A stretch of DNA of 64,000 nt, from the NCBI RefSeq assembly GCF_035751725.1, contig NZ_CP142104.1, positions 5,394,001-5,458,000 on the forward strand. Direction: 5' to 3'. The position numbers and the translations under genes were made by a program. A model generated the notes under the pieces. It had not been told where the DNA came from, did no database searches, and saw only the letters and a list, made by a program, of their open reading frames with translations. Shown piece after piece: positions 56,357 through 64,000 of this stretch. Source of the stretch: Pseudomonas frederiksbergensis (GTDB lineage: Bacteria; Pseudomonadota; Gammaproteobacteria; Pseudomonadales; Pseudomonadaceae). Within the stretch, counting starts at the first letter, position 1. Every line of letters begins with the position of its first letter.

Positions 56357-57487
56357 ATGAAAAGCAAAACCATCCGCCGCTGGTCCTTCGTCCACACCTG
56401 GACCAGCCTGATCTGCACGGTGTTCCTGCTGATGCTGGCGATCACCGGGCTGCCGTTGATTTTCCATCATGAAATCGAGCACCTGCTGGGCGATGCGCCA
56501 GAGCTGCGGGAAATGCCGGCCGGCACGCCGCCGCTGGACCTTGCGCAGCTGGTGGAAAAAGCCAAGGCCCATCGTCCGGGCGAGGTGGTCCAGTATTTTG
56601 GCTGGGACGAGGACGACCCCAACGGCATCATCACCATCATGGCGCCGACGCCGGGCACCGAACCCAATTCCTCCCACACGTTCATGCTCGATGCGCGCAC
56701 CGGCGAAGCTCTGGAAATGCCCTCGGCCAACGGCGGTTTCATGATGGTCATGCTGCGCCTGCACGTCGACATGTTCGCCGGTTTGCCGGGCAAATTGCTG
56801 CTGGCGTTCATGGGTTTCCTGTTCGTGATCGCCATCGTCTCCGGCGTGGTGTTGTACTTGCCATTCATGCGCCGCTTGAAGTTCGCCACGGTGCGCCAGG
56901 ACAAATCCACGCGGCTGCGCTGGCTCGACCTGCACAACCTGATCGGCGTGGTCACGCTGGTGTGGGCATTGACCGTCGGCGTTACCGGTGTGATCGCCGC
57001 TTGCGCCGACCTGATCATCGCCGCATGGCGCAACGACAGTCTCAGCGCCATGGTCGAGCCCTATCGCAACGCGCCGCCATTGACCGAACTGGCGCCGGCA
57101 ACCCGCTTGCTGGACATCGCCAAGGACGTCGCGCCAGGCATGGAACCAAGCTTCATCGCATTCCCTGGCACGCTGTTCTCCAGCGAACACCATTACAGCG
57201 TGTTCATGAAAGGCAGCACCCATCTGACTTCTCATCTGCTGACACCGGTGCTGATCGACGCCAGCACCCTGGACGTTACCGCCGTGGCCGAACGGCCGTG
57301 GTACATGGACATGATGAGCCTGTCCCTGCCCTTGCATTTCGGCGATTACGGTGGCCGGCCGATGCAGATTTTCTGGGCGACCCTGGACATCCTGACCATC
57401 ATCGTCCTGGGCAGTGGTGTTTATCTGTGGGTCGTTCGGCGTAAGGCCGCCAAGCGCGCAACCGTCGGCGCGGAGGTCGCTCCGTGA
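56357..57487 (+). CDS. PepSY-associated transmembrane protein (putative iron reductase partner)
   Basis: The 376-residue protein has four transmembrane helices (TSLICTVFLLMLAITGLPLIF, LLLAFMGFLFVIAIVSGVVL, LIGVVTLVWALTVGVTGVIA, LDILTIIVLGSGVYLWVVRR) and PepSY periplasmic segments. HTWTSLI, HVDMFAG and DLHNLIG carry histidines that could bind haem. Similar proteins beside siderophore receptors (FoxB/FpvG type) reduce ferric siderophores at the inner membrane. The start at 56357 lies after the REPIN. It overlaps the next small gene by four bases. Confidence 0.88.
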   Translation: MKSKTIRRWSFVHTWTSLICTVFLLMLAITGLPLIFHHEIEHLLGDAPELREMPAGTPPLDLAQLVEKAKAHRPGEVVQYFGWDEDDPNGIITIMAPTPGTEPNSSHTFMLDARTGEALEMPSANGGFMMVMLRLHVDMFAGLPGKLLLAFMGFLFVIAIVSGVVLYLPFMRRLKFATVRQDKSTRLRWLDLHNLIGVVTLVWALTVGVTGVIAACADLIIAAWRNDSLSAMVEPYRNAPPLTELAPATRLLDIAKDVAPGMEPSFIAFPGTLFSSEHHYSVFMKGSTHLTSHLLTPVLIDASTLDVTAVAERPWYMDMMSLSLPLHFGDYGGRPMQIFWATLDILTIIVLGSGVYLWVVRRKAAKRATVGAEVAP

Positions 57488-57663
57488 GGCCTCGGCAGTC
57501 GAGTTTCTGGAAGGTGTTTGGTATTCCCGTGGTCATTGGCGCGTTGAGCGCGGCGGGGCTGTTTTCGGCGTTGTTGGGCGATGGCGCGTGGGATGCGGTG
57601 AGTTGGGTTGGATTGGGAATCCCGACGGTGCTGGGGACCTGGGGCTTGGTCAAGCGAGGATAG
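57484..57663 (+). CDS. Small membrane protein, 59 residues
   Basis: GTG 57484 overlaps the PepSY gene stop (GTGA), giving a product of 59 residues with two hydrophobic segments (FGIPVVIGALSAAGLFSALLG and SWVGLGIPTVLGTWGLV) and a basic start RPRQSSFWK. Four-base overlap, codon use and membrane pattern support a real gene. Small proteins of this look follow PepSY genes near siderophore receptors in other pseudomonads. It may stabilise the reductase complex; its function is not known. Confidence 0.75.
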   Translation: MRPRQSSFWKVFGIPVVIGALSAAGLFSALLGDGAWDAVSWVGLGIPTVLGTWGLVKRG

Positions 57664-57761
57664 CCCCAGCCACGCTAGGGTTCACCACTCAACCGAGCAC
57701 TCGCCAGCCGTCCCGCAACTGACTAGTCTAAGCCCTGCCCGCCCAATCGAGGATGCCCCGC

Positions 57762-58391
57762 ATGTCCACACCCAGCATGACCCTGTTCCATAACCCTGCT
57801 TCGCCTTTCGTCCGCAAGGTCCTGGTGCTGCTGCACGAAACCGGCCAGCAGGACCGCGTGGCGCTGCAACTGAGTCAACTTACGCCGGTCAAGCCGGACC
57901 GGGCGCTGATCGATGACAACCCCTTGAGCAAGATCCCGGCCCTGCGGCTGGCCAACGGGACGGTGATCCATGACAGCCGCGTCATCCTCGACTACCTCGA
58001 TCACCAGCACGTCGGCAATCCGCTGATCCCACGTGAGGGCGCGGCTCGCTGGCGGCGCTTGACCCTGGCCTCGCTCGCCGACGGGATCATGGACGCGGCG
58101 GTGATGATCCGCTATGAGACCGCGCTACGTCCTGCGGAAAAACACTGGGCCGAATGGCTCGATGCGCAACGGGACAAGATTCGTCGCGCCGTGGGCATGC
58201 TCGAAGCCGAGGCGATTGCCGAACTGGCCAGCCATTTCGACGTCGCCTCCATCAGCGTCGCCTGCGCCCTGGGTTACCTGGACCTGCGCCATCCCGACCT
58301 GGAATGGCGCAAGGCCAATCCCCAATTGGCGAAGTGGTTTGCCGAGGTGAGCTTGCGGCCTTCAATGGTCGAGACGGTGCCCAGGGTTTAG
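57762..58391 (+). CDS. Glutathione S-transferase family protein
   Basis: The 209-residue protein has the thioredoxin-like N-terminal domain (TLFHNPASPFVRKVLVLLHE, NPLSKIPALRL with cis-Pro, TVIHDSRVILDYLD where Ser binds glutathione) and an all-helical C-terminal domain. Start 57762 or nine bases earlier (57753). The substrate is unknown. It is followed by REP-like DNA. Confidence 0.9.
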   Translation: MSTPSMTLFHNPASPFVRKVLVLLHETGQQDRVALQLSQLTPVKPDRALIDDNPLSKIPALRLANGTVIHDSRVILDYLDHQHVGNPLIPREGAARWRRLTLASLADGIMDAAVMIRYETALRPAEKHWAEWLDAQRDKIRRAVGMLEAEAIAELASHFDVASISVACALGYLDLRHPDLEWRKANPQLAKWFAEVSLRPSMVETVPRV

Positions 58392-58413
58392 TTCTGTATT
58401 GGCTGCACCGACC

Positions 58414-58480
58414 TCTTCGCGAGCAAGCCCGCTTCTACAATCACTGCGCAATACCTGTAGGAGCGGACTTGCTCCGGACG
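58414..58480. repeat. REP pair of a second family
   Basis: TTCGCGAGCAAGCCCGCTTC on the left, and CCTGTAGGAGCGGACTTGCT followed by CCGG on the right. This differs from the GTGGCGAGGGAGC family but resembles the pair at 60053-60115. Confidence 0.7.
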
Positions 58481-58585
58481 GCGTCCGACGAATGGGCCAG
58501 CTCGGTTTCGAAGCAAACAACCCAGCAATCAGCGCCACCAACCGCTCCCCTTCACGCTGGTCCTCCCGCAACCCCAACAACCGAC

Positions 58586-59959
58586 TCATTTCACCTCTCC
58601 CAGATCAAAGCTCATCGCCGCCGCAGGCTTCGCGCCCACCCCGTACCAGTCCAGCTTGCGGGTCAGCACCATGAACACGCCGAGCAGGCCGAACAGCAAC
58701 AGCGAGCCCATCAACAGCGCATAGTCTTCAGCACTCAGCAGGCCATAGAGCAAGCCGTACAACCCCGCCAACCCGGCTGAAAACCCCAGGCCGTGGCTGA
58801 CGCTGCGCAGCACGTGGCAGACATAAAAACCGATCAACACCACGCAGGCACCGGCCGACGCCAGGTACGCCAGGGTGAAGCCGATGTGTTCCGACAACGA
58901 CAACAGCAGCAAGTAGAAGAAGGCCAGGGCCACGCCCACCAGTGCGTATTGGACCGGGTGCACCGCCAGGCTCTTGAGCACTTCGAAGAGGAAGAACCCG
59001 GCGAAGGTCAGCGCGATGAACAGCAGCGCATATTTGATCGCCCGATCGCTCTTGAGGTATTGGTCCACCGGATCGACAAAACTTACGCCGAATGCACGAC
59101 TGCGGAACGCTTCGCAGCCATCCCTGGGCTCGCACGCTTGCAGCGTTTCCAAGAGGTTGGTGGAGAAAAACGAGGTCTGCCAATCGGCACTGAAGCCCTG
59201 TTCATTGATTTCGCGATCGACCGGCAGGTAGTTGCCGATGAAGCTGGGGTGCGGCCAGTCGGCGGACAAGTGCACCTTGGTGGACTTGCCCACCGGCAGG
59301 ATCTGCAGCTCACCGGTGCCTTGCAGGCGCAGGTCGAAACCGAAGGTCAGTTCCGGGCTGCCTTGGGCAGTGATCATCGGCAGCGGCACATGTACGCCCT
59401 GCCCCAGCCAGCCAAGCCGTGAGCCGGGAAGAAAATCGACGGTCTGCTGGTTCAGCGTCAGGGTCAACGCATTCTCGATGCCGCGAATGTCGCTGATGCC
59501 GACGCTCAGGTACGGCTCGTCAAAGCGATAGTCGGCAAAGTCCTTCGCCGCGACGCCGTAGCGCTCCGGCACCTTGAAGCGCCCGTCGATTCGATTGTCG
59601 GCGTGGAACAAGCGCGCTTCGTAGATCCCTCGGGCGCGGGTTTCGGTGCGGACCTGGCCGTCGAGTTCGAATTGCTCCGGCAAGAAGTACAACTCGCCAC
59701 TTCGTTCGACGGTTTCCAGGAAACGCACGCCCGTCTTTTCGTTGGTATTCCAGACCTTCACGTCCTTGCGAAACGGCACGACGATCATCGGCCCGATCAG
59801 TTGCTGGCTGTGGCTGGAGCTGCGGGCAATGTCCTGCAGCACCCCGTCGCGCAGTTCCTGGCGTTCATCGATAAGGCCGCTGATCATCAACAGCGGGATC
59901 ATCAGCAAGAGGATCAAGAGGGCAATCATGCCCAGTTTTATAGCGAGACTGCGGTTCAT
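58586..59959 (-). CDS. creD: CreD, inner membrane protein
   Basis: The 457-residue protein has an N-terminal helix (LGMIALLILLLMIPLLMISGL), a large periplasmic domain (about 35-300) and a cluster of five or six C-terminal helices (FIALTFAGFFLFEVLKSLAV, VALAFFYLLLLSLSEHIGF and others). That is CreD (PF06123). It is linked to envelope integrity and to beta-lactam response, and is the main target of CreB. It lies 170 bp downstream of creC on the same strand, with its own regulatory region including a CreB-like site and a REPIN. Confidence 0.93.
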   Translation of the reverse strand: MNRSLAIKLGMIALLILLLMIPLLMISGLIDERQELRDGVLQDIARSSSHSQQLIGPMIVVPFRKDVKVWNTNEKTGVRFLETVERSGELYFLPEQFELDGQVRTETRARGIYEARLFHADNRIDGRFKVPERYGVAAKDFADYRFDEPYLSVGISDIRGIENALTLTLNQQTVDFLPGSRLGWLGQGVHVPLPMITAQGSPELTFGFDLRLQGTGELQILPVGKSTKVHLSADWPHPSFIGNYLPVDREINEQGFSADWQTSFFSTNLLETLQACEPRDGCEAFRSRAFGVSFVDPVDQYLKSDRAIKYALLFIALTFAGFFLFEVLKSLAVHPVQYALVGVALAFFYLLLLSLSEHIGFTLAYLASAGACVVLIGFYVCHVLRSVSHGLGFSAGLAGLYGLLYGLLSAEDYALLMGSLLLFGLLGVFMVLTRKLDWYGVGAKPAAAMSFDLGEVK

Positions 59960-60026
59960 GTGAGGCTCTCCCTGTTCGAATGGGGAAGAGTCTGGCGTGG
60001 CTGTGTGGGAGGTTTATGGGCGGAAT

Positions 60027-60042
60027 GTGGAGATTGTGTGGA
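60027..60042 (-). promoter_or_regulatory. Candidate CreB binding site (cre-tag-like)
   Basis: On the minus strand TCCAC-ACAATC-TCCAC is a direct repeat with an 11-base period, 68-83 bases upstream of creD. The enterobacterial cre-tag is TTCAC-N6-TTCAC, so each half differs by one base (T to C at position 2). Confidence 0.45.
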
Positions 60043-60052
60043 GATGGCGGCC

Positions 60053-60115
60053 CTTCGCGAGCAATCCCGCTTGCACACTTGTGCTGACCTGTGGGAACGG
60101 GCTTGCTCGCGAAGG
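60053..60115. repeat. REPIN of the second family
   Basis: CTTCGCGAGCAATCCCGCTT and AACGGGCTTGCTCGCGAAGG face each other over about 25 bases. It lies between creC and creD. Confidence 0.8.
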
Positions 60116-60128
60116 CCGCGCCTCGGTC

Positions 60129-61550
60129 TCAAGGCAACCGCAGCACCACTTCCACGCCACCTTCGACATTGCCGATGCTGAACGCCCCGCCATGCAACTG
60201 CACCACTTCCTCGACGAAGTTCAGCCCAAGGCCGGTGCTCTTGCGTCCGGTGCCTGGGCGCGGCAGTGAGTAAAAGCGCTCGCTCAGGCGCGGCAAGGCA
60301 TAGTCGGGAATCGGCTCGGCCTGGTTGAACAGGCGGATTTCGACGAGGTTGCCGAGGCGCTCGGCGCTGATGCGCAGCAATCCTCCGGCGGGCGTGAAGT
60401 CCAAGGCGTTTTCCAACAGGTTGCCCAACGCCTGGCGCAGCAAGAACGCCTCTCCCGTCAGCGTCAGGTCAGGCGCCATGTGCCGCTCGATCCGCAACTG
60501 ACGATGTTCGATCCAGCCGCCGCGTGCCTCCAGCAGCTCTTCCATCATCGCCACCACCGGCACCGTCACTACGTCTTCCAGGCCTTGGCGCTGCTCGACT
60601 TGCGCCAGGTTGAGCAAACGCTCGATCAACTGCTGCATCCGCACGCTTTCGCTGTCGATGTTGCTGACGAAACGCTGGCGCTGGGCGGTGGGCATGTCGC
60701 TCTGCAGCAGCTCGGCGGCGCCGCGGATCGCGGCCAGCGGACTTTTGAGCTCATGGGTCAGGGTGTGCACATAACGCTCGACGTACGCCTTGCCCTCAAG
60801 CTGGGTGCGCATGTGCTCCACCGCACCCGCTAATTGCTCGAATTCGCCACCGCGATAATGAGGCACTTCCACCCGACGGCCCTGGCTGACCGCCTGGGCA
60901 TAAGCCGTCAAGCGCCGCAATGCCGCGCTCAGCCACCATGAAAGCAGCGCGCCCAATAACAGGCCCAGCCCGATCAGACCGGCTCCGTAGGCGAGCAAAC
61001 GCCGCTCCGTGCGGTCGATGTAAGGCTGCAACGAGCTGTTGGGCTTGGCCACCGTCACCACGCCGATGATTCGTCCGTTGTCGCGGATCGGCGCCCCGAC
61101 GTGCATCACCGAAGAGGCCGGGTCGTCTGGATCGCTGCGGGTCGAGCGGGCGCCGTAGTGGCCGCGCAGGGTCAGGTAGACGTCGTTCCAGCGCGAATAA
61201 TCCTGGCCCACCGCCACGCCACTCGAGTCCAGCACCACAATCCCTTTGGCATCGGTGACGTAGATGCGATGGCTGACCTGGTTTTTCGGCAGGCCCCAGA
61301 TCGTCGCCGCCGGCTGGCGCTCGCCATAGGATTCGAGCAACTGCGGCCACCGGTTCTGGCTAAGCGTCCCGGCCTTGAAATCGTCCCGCAGGATCTCGGC
61401 CATCAGGTTGGCCGTATCCACCAGGGTCTCCTCGGTGGACTGGCGCACACCGGGGCGGATTTCCTCCATGACCGTGTTGAGCACGAAATACCCGGCCAAG
61501 CCAATAAACAGCACATAGGCAAGGAAGATGCGAATACCCAGGGACATCAA
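60129..61550 (-). CDS. creC: CreC, sensor histidine kinase
   Basis: The 473-residue protein has an N-terminal helix (IRIFLAYVLFIGLAGYFVLN), a periplasmic sensor region (about 30-180), a second helix (LLAYGAGLIGLGLLLGALLSW), HAMP, and the kinase core. The H box HELKSPLAAIRG holds the phosphoacceptor His, and N, G1 and G2 boxes are NLLENALDF and GRKSTGLGLNFVEEVV. It pairs with CreB. The start overlaps the creB stop by four bases; the second Met (61547) is also possible. Confidence 0.94.
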   Translation of the reverse strand: MMSLGIRIFLAYVLFIGLAGYFVLNTVMEEIRPGVRQSTEETLVDTANLMAEILRDDFKAGTLSQNRWPQLLESYGERQPAATIWGLPKNQVSHRIYVTDAKGIVVLDSSGVAVGQDYSRWNDVYLTLRGHYGARSTRSDPDDPASSVMHVGAPIRDNGRIIGVVTVAKPNSSLQPYIDRTERRLLAYGAGLIGLGLLLGALLSWWLSAALRRLTAYAQAVSQGRRVEVPHYRGGEFEQLAGAVEHMRTQLEGKAYVERYVHTLTHELKSPLAAIRGAAELLQSDMPTAQRQRFVSNIDSESVRMQQLIERLLNLAQVEQRQGLEDVVTVPVVAMMEELLEARGGWIEHRQLRIERHMAPDLTLTGEAFLLRQALGNLLENALDFTPAGGLLRISAERLGNLVEIRLFNQAEPIPDYALPRLSERFYSLPRPGTGRKSTGLGLNFVEEVVQLHGGAFSIGNVEGGVEVVLRLP

Positions 61551-62227
61551 CTATGCCCCGGGCTGTAGCTGTAGCCGAGGCCGCGGTGGGTCTGGATCGG
61601 CTCGGCCTCGGCCCGGACCAGGCGCAACTTGGCGCGCAGGCTCTTGATGTGACTGTCGACAGTGCGCTCGTAACCGGCGTCGCTGGCTACGCCGAGGGCA
61701 TCGAGCAACTGTTCGCGGCTGAAGACCCGTTCGGGCTGCTCAAGCAAACAGTTCAACAACCGGAATTCGTGGCGAGTGAGGTTCAGCGGTTTGCCGCGGT
61801 AGCTGATCTGCACGCGATCATGGTCGACCTGGAACAACGCCGTGCCTGTCTCGGCGATCGGTCGCGGCGCCACTCGCTTGAGGATGGCGCGGACCCTGGC
61901 GGCCACTTCGCGCGGACTGAAGGGCTTGACCACATAATCGTCGGCGCCAATCTCCAGGCCTACCACCCGATCGATCTCGCCATCCCGAGCTGTAAGAAAA
62001 ATGACCGGAACGTCGCTGAAACGTCTGATATTTTTACACGTCTCAAAACCGCTGATATCCGGCAGGCCTACATCGAGGATGATCAAGTCCGCAGGGGTAT
62101 TTTTCTGGTGCTCAAGGGCAGCTGCGCCAAGGCTCAGCCAAGTGGTGTCAAAGCCCTCGCCCTGCAGCGCGAATACCAGCGTATCGGCGATGGCGGCTTC
62201 GTCTTCGACAATCAGAATATGAGGCAT
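61547..62227 (-). CDS. creB: CreB, OmpR-family response regulator
   Basis: The 226-residue protein has a receiver domain (HILIVEDEAAIADTL, phosphoacceptor D in LIILDVGLPDISG, lysine in DDYVVKPFSPREV) and a winged-helix output domain (NLTRHEFRLLNCLLEQPERV, RTVDSHIKSLRAKL). The start is at 62227. It drives creD. Order creB-creC-creD, as in E. coli and P. aeruginosa. Confidence 0.95.
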   Translation of the reverse strand: MPHILIVEDEAAIADTLVFALQGEGFDTTWLSLGAAALEHQKNTPADLIILDVGLPDISGFETCKNIRRFSDVPVIFLTARDGEIDRVVGLEIGADDYVVKPFSPREVAARVRAILKRVAPRPIAETGTALFQVDHDRVQISYRGKPLNLTRHEFRLLNCLLEQPERVFSREQLLDALGVASDAGYERTVDSHIKSLRAKLRLVRAEAEPIQTHRGLGYSYSPGHS

Positions 62228-62296
62228 GGCGTCCGAGCCCGACAGGAAAGTTGCCGGAACGGTGCCCCAAGCCTCGGGGCGCGTCAATCGCGCAAA

Positions 62297-62803
62297 TCAA
62301 CAGTTCGGTTTATCTGCCGTAAACCGCCGCGCCGGGTTCACCGCTGCCTTGAACTCGCGCAAGGCCTTGGCGCCGATCAGCAGCGGGTAGTTGAAACTGC
62401 TGCGGTCGGTCAGGTTGACCTCCACGGTGCGCTTGACGTTACCCAGGCACATTTCCAGCTCCACCACCGGACGCTTGCTGGGCGCGATCTTTTCATCGTC
62501 GTCCTCGTCCTCTTCGGAACGGGTCTTGATCTTGCTGATGCGGGCGATCTTATGCTCGTAGATCTTGTTGCTCGCGTCTTTGGTCGCCAGGCGGAACCGC
62601 ACCCAATCATCGCCGTCACGGGTAAACGTTTCGATGTCCTTGGCCGACAGCGAAGCGGTCAGCGCACCCGTATCCATTTTCGCCTTGAGCACTTCGCCGC
62701 CCATTTCCGGCAGCGCGATGTATTCATAGCGCCCGTACAACGTGGGTTCGGCGGCCAACACCGGAAAGGCCACCAGGGAAAGCAGGGCTAGAACGGATTT
62801 CAT
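62297..62803 (-). CDS. Retropepsin-like protease family protein (PF05618)
   Basis: The 168-residue protein has a signal peptide (VLALLSLVAFPVLA) and then an aspartic-protease-like motif MDTGALTASLSA near residue 44. An acidic stretch EEDEDDDE and YPLLIGAKALREF follow, the flap and strand of this family. Family members are annotated as ATP-dependent zinc proteases, but the DTG motif suggests a retropepsin fold in the periplasm. Start 62803 (MKSVLAL). It lies 69 bp upstream of creB on the same strand; no link to CreBC is known to me. Confidence 0.85.
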   Translation of the reverse strand: MKSVLALLSLVAFPVLAAEPTLYGRYEYIALPEMGGEVLKAKMDTGALTASLSAKDIETFTRDGDDWVRFRLATKDASNKIYEHKIARISKIKTRSEEDEDDDEKIAPSKRPVVELEMCLGNVKRTVEVNLTDRSSFNYPLLIGAKALREFKAAVNPARRFTADKPNC

Positions 62804-62977
62804 GTAGGAAGCTTCCATTGTGGGAGTGGGATTTTAGACCGTGGCCGGTGAATTCGTTCGGTTAGTTTCAATGGCAATGCCTAAGAGTAAATTCAGCGAA
62901 ACTTTCGTCCACGCCGATTTGGCCTGTCGCTCGAAGCTGCTTATCATGGCCCGCCCACCCGTTTGCAAGAGTCATCT

Positions 62978-63865
62978 ATGCGCCGCCTGCTCACCGGCTG
63001 TCTCGTCACCCTGTTGCTGTTGCTCAACACCCTGGTGCTGTTCGGGCCGCTCATGGTGTTCGCATTGCTCAAGCTGATCCTGCCCGGACGCTTTCGCGAC
63101 TATGCCTCATGGGCGGTCATGTGGATCGCCGAAACGTGGGCTGAGATCGACAAACTGATCTTTGCCCTGTGCATCCCCACTCGCTGGGACATTCGCGGTG
63201 GCGAAGGCCTGCGCGGCGACACCTCCTACCTGGTGATCAGCAATCACCAATCCTGGGTGGACATCCCCGCCCTCGTCCAGGCACTCAACCGACGCACGCC
63301 ATTCTTCAAGTTTTTCCTCAAGAAAGAGCTGATCTGGGTGCCCTTCCTGGGGCTGGCCTGGTGGGCCTTGGATTATCCCTTCATGAAGCGCTACACCAAG
63401 GCGTTCCTGGCGAAGAACCCGGAGTTGGCCGGCAAAGACCTCGAAATCACCAAGGCCGCTTGCGAGTTGTTCAAGCGCCAGCCGGTCACCGTGGTGAATT
63501 ATCTCGAAGGCACCCGTTACACGCAGGCCAAAAGCCAGGCGCAGCAGTCGCCCTTCACTCACCTGCTCAAGCCCAAGGCCGGTGGCGTGGCGTTCGTGCT
63601 GGCGGCGATGGGCGAGCAATTGGACGCGGTGCTCGACGTCACGGTGGTCTATCCGCAGGAACGGATCCCCGGCTTCTGGGATTTGATCAGCGGCGCCGTG
63701 CCCAGGGTCATCATCGACATCCAGACCCGCGAACTAGACCCGACGCTATGGCAGGGCGACTATGAAAACGATCCGGTGTTTCGCCAGCATGTCCAGGACT
63801 GGGTCAACCAGCTCTGGGCCGAGAAGGACCAGCGCATCGCCACGTTGCGCAAAGAGTCCGAGTGA
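62978..63865 (+). CDS. PlsC-type acyltransferase (YihG-like)
   Basis: The 295-residue protein has N-terminal membrane helices (LVTLLLLLNTLVLFGPLMVFALL) and the acyltransferase motif NHQSWVD (HxxxxD), followed by FFLKKELIWVPFLGLAWWAL and YLEGTRYT (EGTR). It should transfer acyl chains to lysophosphatidic acid or a similar lipid. Length and N-terminal helices suit the YihG/LptA-like relatives more than plain PlsC. The start at 62978 follows AAGAG. Confidence 0.9.
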   Translation: MRRLLTGCLVTLLLLLNTLVLFGPLMVFALLKLILPGRFRDYASWAVMWIAETWAEIDKLIFALCIPTRWDIRGGEGLRGDTSYLVISNHQSWVDIPALVQALNRRTPFFKFFLKKELIWVPFLGLAWWALDYPFMKRYTKAFLAKNPELAGKDLEITKAACELFKRQPVTVVNYLEGTRYTQAKSQAQQSPFTHLLKPKAGGVAFVLAAMGEQLDAVLDVTVVYPQERIPGFWDLISGAVPRVIIDIQTRELDPTLWQGDYENDPVFRQHVQDWVNQLWAEKDQRIATLRKESE

Positions 63866-64000
63866 TCAGATCCCGGCACCGCTTCCCCAGATGCCACCCA
63901 GGTTTTGCAGCAATGAACTGGCCACGCCCTGCTGACCGAGGTACTGCAAGATAATCGGCGCGAATTGGCCAATCATGCCGCTGTCCATGCCCAGCGCGCC
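63866..64000 (-). CDS. DUF2780 family protein, C-terminal end
   Basis: The last 44 codons are visible: ALGMDSGMIGQFAPIILQYL, then GQQGVASSLLQNLGGIWGSG. These are the C-terminal glycine-rich helices of DUF2780 (VcgC/VcgE) proteins. The start is beyond the window. It ends just after the convergent acyltransferase stop codon, with no gap. Confidence 0.8.
   Translation of the reverse strand, partial: GALGMDSGMIGQFAPIILQYLGQQGVASSLLQNLGGIWGSGAGI

Noticed and set aside
1..64000. CRISPR array
   Set aside because: No series of regularly spaced identical repeats was seen; the only regular pair is the single 91-bp direct repeat at 931-1047.

Overview
The window looks like chromosomal DNA of a fluorescent Pseudomonas (P. 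fluorescens group). The evidence is the pqqFABCDE cluster, davBA lysine catabolism, the bioBFHCD order, three tandem FadE-type acyl-CoA dehydrogenases, malate synthase G, creBCD, high-GC codon use from about 9 kb onwards, and many REP/REPIN hairpins typical of this group. No species name can be read from the sequence.

Region 1 (1-8922) is the distal part of a genomic island. It is more AT-rich (most clearly 1.4-5.7 kb), has no housekeeping genes, and ends at a 46-bp fragment identical to the 3' part of a CAU-anticodon tRNA-Met, followed by that tRNA's terminator. This is the usual scar of integration into a tRNA gene, so the intact tRNA and integrase should lie left of the window. Cargo looks defensive. 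There is a sce7726-family PD-(D/E)XK-like protein convergent with a three-gene operon (two-TM coiled-coil protein, ImmA/IrrE metallopeptidase, beta-family protein). There is also an orphan protein, and a Septu-like ATPase/HNH pair whose ATPase carries an extra N-terminal domain of about 190 residues.

Region 2 (8.98-12.83 kb) is a bufferin (metallophore RiPP) system: bufA1, bufB (MNIO enzyme), bufC and a DoxX protein. It is divergent from an ECF sigma factor and its NrsF-type membrane anti-sigma factor. Two exact copies of GTAACC-N16-CGAACT lie in the divergent region, one facing each operon.

Region 3 (12.9-26.2 kb): a large membrane-anchored protein of unknown function without a clear start codon; an Lrp-type regulator with davB-davA (lysine to 5-aminovalerate); then pqqF, pqqA-E and an S9 peptidase, with an attenuator-like hairpin between pqqA and pqqB.

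Region 4 (26.3-34.6 kb): a Pmp3-type small membrane protein, three paralogous acyl-CoA dehydrogenases of about 600 residues with a diguanylate cyclase between the second and third, and a conserved small protein. Region 5 (34.7-45.7 kb): bioBFHCD, a ComF-like phosphoribosyltransferase, ModE, a Tat-exported PhoX-type phosphatase, SrkA kinase, RarD, a DnaA-box cluster and GcvR. This order resembles the PA0482-PA0508 neighbourhood of P. aeruginosa as I remember it.

Region 6 (46-64 kb): glcB; a lone receiver protein divergent from a cNMP/CBS/DUF294 protein and a DnaQ-like exonuclease; an iron-uptake unit (FecI, FecR, FhuA-like transducing receptor, PepSY-TM protein, 59-residue membrane protein); a glutathione S-transferase; creD and creBC; a retropepsin-like protease; a PlsC-type acyltransferase; and the end of a DUF2780 protein.
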